From Evansella halocellulosilytica (lineage in GTDB: Bacteria; Bacillota; Bacilli; Bacillales; Salisediminibacteriaceae): DNA of 64,000 nucleotides. Shown here piece by piece: positions 37,016 through 43,917 of this stretch. A program made the translations under genes and the position numbers. Below the pieces are notes generated by a model. It was not told the DNA's origin. It did not search any database and was given only the letters and a program-made list of their open reading frames with translations. Within the stretch, counting starts at the first letter, position 1; every line of letters starts with the position of its first letter. The stretch spans positions 4,790,080-4,854,079 of the forward strand of contig NZ_NIST01000001.1 in NCBI RefSeq assembly GCF_002335745.1. Direction: 5' to 3'.

Positions 37016-37558
37016 TTATTTCTTTTCAGTTTTCGGTATATAGTTAAAGATTTCATTCGATTCCAAAGCATTTGCAAGCCTCATAGTCCAATCAAAATAA
37101 GCAAGTGAGTTATTCAAACTTTCTAAATCCCGTTTAGCTACCTGACTCGCCTCTCCAGATGAGTTTTCGGCAATCTCCTTTAATATTGGTTTTGCTTGTT
37201 CATTCGCTTTCATGATTAAACTTCTTTCTTGTCTTAGGTTTTTCACAAAAAAGTTTATAAAGTTACGCATAAAGTCCTTTTCAGCGATAAAATGATCTTT
37301 TCTATCTCCCTTTTTCCAAACTTTGATCACCATTTCCGTTTCCAAAAGCTCACGCATTCCATTACTTACGCTTGCTTTACTCATCGCAACTTCCTCTTTA
37401 ATATCATCAAGTGACATCGGTTCTTCAGCAAAATAAAGTACTCCGTATATCCTTCCGACTGAAGGTGTAACACCATAAATAACCATCGTTTGCGCGAGAG
37501 CGCTAACCATTACATCCCGGGCTTCTTCTACCTTTTTCATGTCTTCACTTTTTTTCAA
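37016..37558 (-). CDS. GbsR/OpcR family transcriptional regulator (MarR type)
   Basis: About 180 residues. The N-terminal segment VSALAQTMVIYGVTPSVGRIYGVLYF is diagnostic of GbsR-type proteins. The winged helix follows (MSLDDIKEEVAMSKASVSNGMRELLE). GbsR senses choline, and OpcR represses osmolyte uptake genes in B. subtilis. This one is first in an operon with an isochorismatase-family enzyme and an OpuAC-like lipoprotein. It probably represses that operon in response to a quaternary amine. GTG at 37567 and TTG at 37558 are both possible; AAGGTG is better placed for the TTG. Confidence 0.85.
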   Translation of the reverse strand: MKKSEDMKKVEEARDVMVSALAQTMVIYGVTPSVGRIYGVLYFAEEPMSLDDIKEEVAMSKASVSNGMRELLETEMVIKVWKKGDRKDHFIAEKDFMRNFINFFVKNLRQERSLIMKANEQAKPILKEIAENSSGEASQVAKRDLESLNNSLAYFDWTMRLANALESNEIFNYIPKTEKK

Positions 37559-37696
37559 ATAATTCACCTTCTTTTTTATCCATTTTATTTAATTTGTTTA
37601 ATACAACTTGAACATTTAATACTTTATACTCTTTTTGATAGTATGTCAAATCGAGTGAAGAGAACTACACTTCGTCGTAGTAGTTCTCGGTTTAGT

Positions 37697-37864
37697 CGCA
37701 ACTTCTCCTTGCCTAGACGCAACTTCTACTTGCCTAGGCGCAACTTCTACTTGCCTAGGCGCAACTTCTCCTTACCTAGGCGCAACTTCCCCTTACTTTG
37801 ACGCAACTTCTCCTTACTTTGACGCAACTTCTCCTTACTTTGACGCAACTTCTCCTTATAAAGT
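37697..37864. repeat. 21-bp tandem array, 8 units
   Basis: Units start CGCAACTTC at 37697, 37718, 37739, 37760, 37781, 37802, 37823 and 37844 (the last is partial). Endings shift along the array from TTGCCTAGG to TTACTTTGA. It belongs to the same family as 35045-35377, but without the alternating 42-bp pattern. It lies upstream of the GbsR gene. Confidence 0.95.
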
Positions 37865-37884
37865 CGTCGAATTTAAAATCGGAT

Positions 37885-37923
37885 CAAAAAAAGAACAGAT
37901 TGTTATAAACAACCTGTTCCTTT
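37885..37923 (-). terminator. Terminator after secreted protein gene
   Basis: AAGGAACAGGTTGTT pairs with AACAATCTGTTCTT around a small loop, followed by six more T on the minus strand. Confidence 0.85.
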
Positions 37924-37960
37924 TATGATTACCGATTTATCTACGAAAATTAGCTATACT

Positions 37961-38647
37961 TTAAAAGAGGTTTGAAAACCAATTTTTTACCGAATGAAAA
38001 ATATTTTGAATGAAGTTACGGTCATTTTCTGTTGCTTCTATCGTTTCGCTGCTAACATCGCCCGCCATATTTTCACTTGAATCATCTAATAAAACAGGCT
38101 GCTCACCTTCAACGACATTTACCATTTCAGAACCGTATTGATCATAAATAACTTGGCTATTTTCTTCGTTATACGGTTCAATTCCAACTTTCACGGCATT
38201 TTCTGTCACATCGACACCAGTAAAGTGAATCGTAAATCGATCATATTCAAAGCCATTTGAATCAATTTCTTGTTGTTTCGACATCAATTCTTCTTCAGAA
38301 AACTCTACGTATCGAATCTCAACTTCTGCGGGCTCTGTTACTAATTGTTTCATTTCTGCTTCATGCTCAGAATTCAGCTCTTCAGTAAATGAAAGGACGA
38401 TGACTCCTAAGTCACTTTTATCCCGATCAATATGCAAACTTGAAAAAACATCGTCTTCAATATGTTCAGAAATATACGCCCGAATCTCATCAATGACTTC
38501 AGTATGATTCGGATCAATTCCCTGTTCTTCCCACTCTTCTATTTGATTCGTAAATGAATCATCTTCATCTGCTAAAACTCCTGCAGGAAAAACTGCTAAG
38601 ACAACAGCAATCGTTACACATGTAAAAATACGTTTAAATAATCTCAA
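37961..38647 (-). CDS. Secreted acidic protein of unknown function
   Basis: About 228 residues from TTG at 38647, which has GAGGAGGG six bases upstream. A clear Sec signal peptide (TCVTIAVVLAVFPAGVLA) ends at about residue 26. The mature part is acidic, with two repeated-looking alpha/beta segments (LGVIVLSFTEELN..EAEMKQLV; RFTIHFTGVDVTENAVKVGI). These recall small secreted proteins that bind or inhibit other proteins. I recognise no family. The C-terminus (HSVKNWFSNLF) is amphipathic. It stands alone. Confidence 0.65.
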   Translation of the reverse strand: MRLFKRIFTCVTIAVVLAVFPAGVLADEDDSFTNQIEEWEEQGIDPNHTEVIDEIRAYISEHIEDDVFSSLHIDRDKSDLGVIVLSFTEELNSEHEAEMKQLVTEPAEVEIRYVEFSEEELMSKQQEIDSNGFEYDRFTIHFTGVDVTENAVKVGIEPYNEENSQVIYDQYGSEMVNVVEGEQPVLLDDSSENMAGDVSSETIEATENDRNFIQNIFHSVKNWFSNLF

Positions 38648-38915
38648 GATAGTCCCTCCTCTTCTTTTACTCATTGGACGCAAGCGGGCATGAAAAGTTA
38701 CAAATTTTCACCATGAAATTGCTTTCCAACTAAAATGATTTTGGACAGGCCATTGATATTTTTAACGAAGTGAAAGAAGAATGGAAGTCGCAATTATTCC
38801 CTGGGGTGAAAACGAGTCTAATTTTAAATCAACGGCAAGTGAATAAAAAAGCTCCTGAGACATTTTCAACAGCCATAAGGCATAGTAGCACTACTTTTTG
38901 TATCTTCATCGTTAG

Positions 38916-39650
38916 TTAAGCGTATATACGACGATAGACATCATTATCGAAATGAGAAGGGTTGCCATCAAAAATGATCTGTCCATTTTTTAAGCCAATC
39001 ATTCTCGTTGCGAATTCCTTTGCAAGCTCTACGTCATGAACATTGGCAATCGTTAGGAGTCCTTTGTCGATATGAATCATTTGCAGCAATCGAAAAATCT
39101 CTTTTGCTGTACTTGGATCTAGACTTGCAACAGGCTCATCCGCTAAAAATACCATTGGCTCTTGCATAAGGGCACGAGCGATTCCTACCCGTTGTTTTTG
39201 ACCGCCACTCAAATGCTCCACTTTTCTGTCCGCGAATTTAGCTAAATGAACTTCTTTTATGTAGTGATCCGCTTTTTCTTTTTCTTCAGCAGAAAATAAT
39301 CCAAGCAAGTTTTCGTAAGCTTTCTTTTTACCAAAGTAGCCAGTTAGTACGTTATGACGTACAGTTAAGCGTGGAATTAGATGAAAATGCTGAAAGATCA
39401 TTCCGATGTTAGAGCGAAGTCTTCTTTGATCCTTTTGGTTTAATTGATGAATCTTCATCTCGTCTACATATACTTCACCAGATGAGAGTGGCTGAAGTCC
39501 GTTTAGCGTCCTAAGTAACGTAGATTTTCCTGCCCCACTCCTCCCGACAATACAAATAAACTCCCCTTTTTCAAACGTAACATTGACATTTTTTAACGCG
39601 TAATCCGCTGTTTTTGTATATTTTACTGAAACACGATCTAAAGTTATCAT
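38916..39650 (-). CDS. phnC: Phosphonate-type ABC transporter ATPase
   Basis: 244 residues, normal for PhnC. Walker A is GRSGAGKST (about 36-44), the signature is LSGGQKQRVGIARAL, and Walker B is MVFLADEPVASLDP. NVHDVELAKEFATRMIGLKNGQIIFDG is typical of PhnC. It powers uptake of phosphonates or related oxyanions with PhnE and PhnD. ATG follows GGAGGTGGAG. It lies 35 bp downstream of phnE. No phosphonate-degrading enzyme is present nearby, so the substrate could also be another phosphorus compound. Confidence 0.9.
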   Translation of the reverse strand: MITLDRVSVKYTKTADYALKNVNVTFEKGEFICIVGRSGAGKSTLLRTLNGLQPLSSGEVYVDEMKIHQLNQKDQRRLRSNIGMIFQHFHLIPRLTVRHNVLTGYFGKKKAYENLLGLFSAEEKEKADHYIKEVHLAKFADRKVEHLSGGQKQRVGIARALMQEPMVFLADEPVASLDPSTAKEIFRLLQMIHIDKGLLTIANVHDVELAKEFATRMIGLKNGQIIFDGNPSHFDNDVYRRIYA

Positions 39651-39685
39651 TTCACTCCACCTCCGATTAAATTCAAATCGAAAAA

Positions 39686-40447
39686 CTATATCACACGCTT
39701 TCTAACGAATGAGCCGAACATATCTACGAAGATAACGAATACAATAATGACGATAATTGACATCGCCATTCCGTCATAATAAAAGCTCTGGTATTGGTTA
39801 AAAATTTGTTGTCCAATCCCTCCGCCTCCGACAAAGCCAAGGATTAAAGACGTCCGGATCGCGACTTCAAAACGGTAGAAATAGTGCGATAACACATTTG
39901 GCCAAATTTGCGGGACGATTGAAAATGTGTTTGCGATCCTTGGTGTCGCTCCAACAGACTTCATCGCTTCTTGCGGCCCTTTATCCGAGGCTTCGATTAA
40001 TTCTGAAATAAGCTTGCCAAGTACGCCGACATTATGTAGTAATATAGCAAGTACTGCTGCAAATGGGCCTAATCCGATTGCAACAACAAAAACCAAGCCA
40101 AAAACGATTTCAGGAATCGATCGTAAGCCTGATAACGAAAACCGATTCAAATAATAGATATAATTGTTCATACTCGTATTAGAGGCTGCTGCAAAGCTAA
40201 GTGGAATGGCTACAAGTAATGCAATAAATGTCCCTAAAAAAGCAATCCCGAATGTTACGAGCGTTTCCTGTAATAATAATGGGAGAATCGACCAGTCTGG
40301 CGGGAAAAATCGAGACTCGATGAATGAAAATACATATGATAAGGATGGAAATATCCACCATTGAAACTCGGTTATTTCCATACTAAATAGCGTAATAAAC
40401 AGTATGATGAATGCATAAATAATATATCTTTTTCTAAACCAGACCAT
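39686..40447 (-). CDS. phnE: Phosphonate-type ABC transporter permease
   Basis: 253 residues from the ATG at 40447, which has AAAGGGGG upstream; a longer frame starts about 22 codons earlier without support. Five to six membrane helices are predicted. The EAA-type loop reads EAMKSVGATPRIANTFSIVPQ, and RTSLILGFVGGGGIGQQI near residues 215-232 is a PhnE hallmark. It forms the membrane channel of the phosphonate-type importer and is followed by the ATPase gene. The binding protein gene lies ~880 bp upstream, separated by repeats. Confidence 0.9.
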   Translation of the reverse strand: MVWFRKRYIIYAFIILFITLFSMEITEFQWWIFPSLSYVFSFIESRFFPPDWSILPLLLQETLVTFGIAFLGTFIALLVAIPLSFAAASNTSMNNYIYYLNRFSLSGLRSIPEIVFGLVFVVAIGLGPFAAVLAILLHNVGVLGKLISELIEASDKGPQEAMKSVGATPRIANTFSIVPQIWPNVLSHYFYRFEVAIRTSLILGFVGGGGIGQQIFNQYQSFYYDGMAMSIIVIIVFVIFVDMFGSFVRKRVI

Positions 40448-40557
40448 CTTATCGCCCCCTTTCCGATAACAAATCTCTGCAAGCAGGAAAGCACATTCCT
40501 TCAATTTTGACAAAAAAGTTTGCTCGTCCCTTTCACTTCTAAAAATCGTAACTTAAA

Positions 40558-40616
40558 ACAAAACTTGACTTATCGTTAAAGTGATTCTTAGCAAACGAAT
40601 GGTTCTTGCCTAAAAC
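40558..40616. repeat. Short dispersed repeat (copy 1 of 2)
   Basis: AAAACTTGACTTATCGTTAAAG...TTCTTAGCAAACGAATGGTTCTTGCCTAAA matches 42505-42560 at most positions. It is a family separate from the MITE-like repeat. Confidence 0.65.
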
Positions 40617-40689
40617 CTTTTACACTTTCGTCCTGTGGAATCTTAGTTTCTGCTATACGATCATCCATGGTTTTATATATTCTCATCGT

Positions 40690-41017
40690 ATTAAGAAAAG
40701 CGCAAGGCGCCCGCCTATCGGCGAAAAGCGCTGCCTCTTCCTCTTCTAGCATCGCTCTGTAGTTATATCCGTCGAGGCAAATCGAAGCTTATTCGTGATG
40801 TAAATGCTCTTTGGGGCTACCGACAGGAAGAAGTCCGAACTTAGACTTCTAGTGGCAGGGCGAAGCGACCTCGAGCGAAGGAAATAGCTGTCTCTTCCTC
40901 TACTAGCAACACTCCGAAGCATATCCATCGAGACAACTCGTAGCCTACTCGTGTAGCAAACGCTCGTGCCTGAAGTCTAAACAGCAATCGAGATTGATAT
41001 TTTATACTTTCTTATCT
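40690..41017. repeat. MITE-like dispersed repeat
   Basis: It starts TTAAGAAAAGCGCAAGGCGC and ends CAGCAATCGAGATTGATATT...TACTTTCTTATCTTA. The ends are inverted repeats of about ten bases. It shares the first 70 bases with 31130. It abuts a second family member at 41018. Confidence 0.85.
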
Positions 41018-41283
41018 TAATAAGAAAAGCGCAAGCATCTTTGGTTATCGACGAAGAAAACTGGAATGAGCCGAGTGAGATAAAGGAGTGTCGAAGGCTT
41101 GTCTTTGTCTCTGCCTCTACTAAAATTGCTTTGGAGTGTATCCCGTCGAGACAACTCGAAGTCTTGCGTGATGTGAACGCTCGTCGCTCACGATTTAACG
41201 TAGACGAGGTGAGGGAAGTTTCTCAAGTCAATGGGCACTGAAGCTAGACAGCAATCGAGAGATTGATATTTTATACTTTCTTA
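41018..41283. repeat. MITE-like dispersed repeat, second tandem copy
   Basis: It starts AATAAGAAAAGCGCAAGCATC and continues GACGAAGAAAACTGGAATGAG as at 21883. It ends AGACAGCAATCGAGAGATTG...TACTTTCTTAAC. Together with 40690-41017 it fills most of the gap between phnD and phnE. Confidence 0.85.
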
Positions 41284-41288
41284 ACATT

Positions 41289-41320
41289 TAAAAAAGGAAT
41301 GAGAAAAACTTCTCATTCCC
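41289..41320 (-). terminator. Terminator after phnD
   Basis: GGAATGAG pairs with CTCATTCC, followed on the minus strand by seven T, directly after the phnD stop. It implies phnD is transcribed apart from phnE-phnC. Confidence 0.85.
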
Positions 41321-41326
41321 GACTTG

Positions 41327-42241
41327 CTAATCAAGTGACTCAGGATCAAGCATGTCAAATTCCCTCGCTGCTTCCAATACATCTTCATATTGTGCATCAT
41401 CAACCTCTATGAAAGCAGATGCTCCGCCAAAAATAGCTAATATCTCCGGATCGTCAATATCAATAAACGATTGTTGGACAAGTTGAATGAGTTCTTCATC
41501 CATATCGTGCGGAACAACCCATGGATATTGATAAAGTTTTTCTGACTGCCAAATGACTTTCATTAAATCGTCATCAACCGCTCCTTCATCTACAAGCGCA
41601 TCATAGATTGCACTGTCTACCGCTCCGATATGTACAGTTTGATTTTCGACTAGTTGTGCTGTTATATCATGTGATCCTGTGTAACGTACTGACGAAAAAT
41701 CATGTTGATTCTCATCCTCAAAAACCCCTCTATTGACAAGCTCTATCCCAGGAATAAGGGAACCAGATGTTGAGGAGATACTGCCAAATGCAAAATCAAG
41801 TTCATTAGAGCCGGGATTTTCTAAAGCTTCTTCTAACGTATCCCAAGGCTGATCAACACGAGAAATCATATATGAATAATAATAAGGTTCACCATCGATT
41901 AATTGTGTCAAAATCGCTTGTGCACCACTATGTTCATGGGCAATTAAATATGTAAGCGGTCCAAGGAATGCAAGATCAATATGACTGTAATTAATTGCTT
42001 CCACTACTGCATTATAGCTCGGGTAATGATCAACCGACACATTACGATCTAATTTATTTGCTAACTCTTCTTCTAAACGATCCAAGCCATTTTGCATTTC
42101 CCCAATTGACTGAGCAGGAATAACCGCCACTTCAAACACGTCTTCACTCGTTTGTTCGGAAGTTTCACTTTCTGAAGCACAACTTGTGAAAAGAAAGATA
42201 CTCGTTACAAAAATAAAAATTTGCTTTGGTACTTTTTTCAA
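41327..42241 (-). CDS. phnD: Phosphonate-type ABC substrate-binding lipoprotein
   Basis: 304 residues with a lipoprotein signal (LFTSCASE, Cys about residue 21) and a PhnD-type fold. Visible segments are VAVIPAQSIGEM, YNAVVEAINYSHIDLAFLGPLTYLIAHEHSG, FAFGSISSTSGSLIPGIELV, and the hinge VHIGAVDSAIYDAL. It delivers phosphonate or phosphate-like solutes to PhnE-PhnC. The TTG start has GAGGTG upstream. It has its own terminator and is 880 bp from phnE, so the operon was split by repeats or the genes are separately expressed. Confidence 0.9.
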   Translation of the reverse strand: MKKVPKQIFIFVTSIFLFTSCASESETSEQTSEDVFEVAVIPAQSIGEMQNGLDRLEEELANKLDRNVSVDHYPSYNAVVEAINYSHIDLAFLGPLTYLIAHEHSGAQAILTQLIDGEPYYYSYMISRVDQPWDTLEEALENPGSNELDFAFGSISSTSGSLIPGIELVNRGVFEDENQHDFSSVRYTGSHDITAQLVENQTVHIGAVDSAIYDALVDEGAVDDDLMKVIWQSEKLYQYPWVVPHDMDEELIQLVQQSFIDIDDPEILAIFGGASAFIEVDDAQYEDVLEAAREFDMLDPESLD

Positions 42242-42637
42242 TACTGATACACCTCATCTTACAGTAGGGAGTTAAACAGGAAATATGACACACTCTTCCT
42301 ATTCAATTCGCACCACCTCAACTGCCATTTTATTAAAATAACGTTAGCACGATCAAATTGTCTTGTAAAGAAACTAAGCTTCGAGTTAGAGATCATAAAG
42401 CGAGGGTTAAGTGGCTCAAGACAATATTCGAGGCATCAGGACGAGAAGAGAACAGGTATTGGCATAATTATTAACGAAAGGTAAACAGCTTGTCAAAGCA
42501 TAAGCAAAACTCGGCTTATCGTTATAGAGGTTCTCAGCAAGCGAATGATGCTCGCTTAAATTCTGATCATACAAAAATGACTGACTTAAAGTTCACCGAC
42601 AGCTATCCTTTAAGTCAGTATCTTCGAATAAATGACT
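42242..42637. other. Gene-free interval with short repeat and terminator
   Basis: It holds a copy of the short dispersed repeat (about 42505-42560) and the terminator at 42581-42618. I see no gene. A promoter for phnD must lie in the left part. Confidence 0.5.
42581..42618 (-). terminator. Terminator after msrA
   Basis: CTGACTTAAAG and CTTTAAGTCAG are perfect 11-bp complements with a 16-base loop, followed by CATTTTTGT on the minus strand. Confidence 0.75.
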
Positions 42638-43288
42638 TTACCATTTTATTTGTTTAATCAAATCAATCATTTCTCGTTTCTTTTCTTCTCCTAGATTGGA
42701 ACTTTCTATCTCCGCTTTTATATCGGTAATCGTTCCGAACCCTTGAACAAATCCACTTAACCTTACTGCAAGCGTAGAGATATTCAGCTCTTGGTGAGAA
42801 GGATAAAACGAAGAAAGCATTGTAAACGCATGTTTCCATCGTTTTAAATTATATTTTTGATGATAATCTTCAGCTGTATAAAACGTTGAGCAAGGAGTCT
42901 TTTCTGTTTCGAGTTTTCGGTTAAAACCGGATTCTATTTGATGTTTCTGCTCATAGGCTAACGCTTGTTGCTCATCGTTATGATAAAGAAGGAGTGACAT
43001 ATATTGACGTCCACCGTAACCGTGTAAGACACCGGAATGATTTCCCAAAACACGTCTAACAGTTATTCATAAGAATGATGCTTGGGATAAAATCAATTTG
43101 CACGGTTTCAATGTGATTCCCATATGACGGTAGTCTGGGTTTACTGTAGTTCCGCCTCCAAATCCGACTCGTGTTCTTATGACACCTTTCAGAAGACCGA
43201 ACCGGGCATCAGGACCCCAAAATCAGCCCATTCCGAATGTTGCTGTATCGATATGAAGTTCCCTAGTTTGATCAGCATATTCGTTCAT
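42638..43288 (-). pseudogene. msrA: Methionine sulfoxide reductase A with TGA at catalytic Cys, disrupted
   Basis: The gene starts at an ATG with a perfect AAGGAGGT, 27 bases after the Prx-like stop. The N-terminus reads TATFGMG-(TGA)-FWGPDARFG, where MsrA has GCFW, so TGA replaces the catalytic Cys at codon 22. Around 43033-43115 three single-base losses in short runs and one TAA break the frame. Repairing them restores NHIETVQIDF..SYE(TAA)LLDVFWENHS. The 3' part is intact (GNHSGVLHGYGGRQYMSLLLYHN, AEDYHQKYNLKR). The TGA fits selenocysteine, known in some MsrA, but the other lesions suggest recent inactivation or a poor patch of sequence. Confidence 0.8.
43192..43210 (-). other. Weak SECIS-like hairpin in msrA
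   Basis: After the TGA, GAUGCCCG and CGGUCUUC can pair (six pairs, two pyrimidine mismatches) around a GUU loop that starts 21 bases after TGA. Loop position and leading G fit bacterial SECIS rules, but the stem is weak. Confidence 0.35.
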
Positions 43289-43315
43289 GGTAGACCTCCT
43301 TCTTACTCCTATTTC

Positions 43316-43834
43316 TTATAACTCAGATAATACTTCTAGCACTTCATCGACGTTTTCACCGACAAGGTAATCAACTTCAGTGACTTGACTTTCTGTTTCC
43401 GCATTCACAGCCGTATATCCTCTGTAAATCAATTGTTCTTCTACATCAACAAACTCAAAATGCTCCCCGAATTGGACTTCCCAATCTGAAAGTAATTCGA
43501 ACTGTAATTGCTCATTCTCTGCAAGTAAACTGTGACTTTCAGGATCACTTGGACTGATACCATACACGGTATAGCCGATCTCATTAATTTGTTCAATATA
43601 TTCATTCAGCTCAACTAGCTGACTAAGGCAGACTTGTCAGTCAACACCAGTAAAATATAAGAACAGAACTTTATCATTTTCTGCAAAAGGATTTAGTTCA
43701 ATTCCATCTGTTGTTAACAGTGAAAAATCATAATCCTCTTGATTGTACTCATTACTTTGATCAGTGCTTGTACACCCGGTCATAATCAGAATTGCGAAAA
43801 CCGAAGCGAACAATCCCACGATAATTTTTTTCAC
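43316..43834 (-). CDS. Peroxiredoxin-like lipoprotein, candidate selenoprotein (UxxC)
   Basis: 172 codons. The GTG start has GGAAGGGG upstream. The signal peptide ends in LIMTGC (Cys21), so it is a lipoprotein. The redoxin (AhpC/TSA-like) domain shows VLFLYFTGVD-(TGA)-QVCLSQL, then YTVYGISPSDPESHSLLAE and FELLSDWEVQFGE. TGA is codon 66, and it is the only stop over the full frame. It sits where a CxxC-type motif has its first Cys, with Cys69 kept. A SECIS-like hairpin follows. I read it as a selenocysteine enzyme reducing peroxides or disulfides outside the membrane. A nonsense mutation is the alternative. Confidence 0.75.
43602..43626 (-). other. Candidate bacterial SECIS element
   Basis: UUAGUCAGCU and AGCUGAAUGA pair with one G-A mismatch (UCAGCU/AGCUGA is a perfect 6-bp upper stem). 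The loop AGUUG begins 21 bases after the TGA. A G in the first two loop positions, an upper stem of at least 4 bp and this spacing all fit published bSECIS rules. Confidence 0.6.
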
Positions 43835-43917
43835 CTGATATTCCCCTTCCTTTCTATCCATTACTGTTAGATTATCATTTATACGAATAAAATATAAATA
43901 AAAAAGATGATTAATAA

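Noticed and set aside
38700..38890. Plus-strand piece DIFNEVKEEWKSQLFPGVKTSL reminiscent of spore germination GerAC C-termini
   Set aside because: Too short and too weak, with no flanking support; may be a gene scrap.
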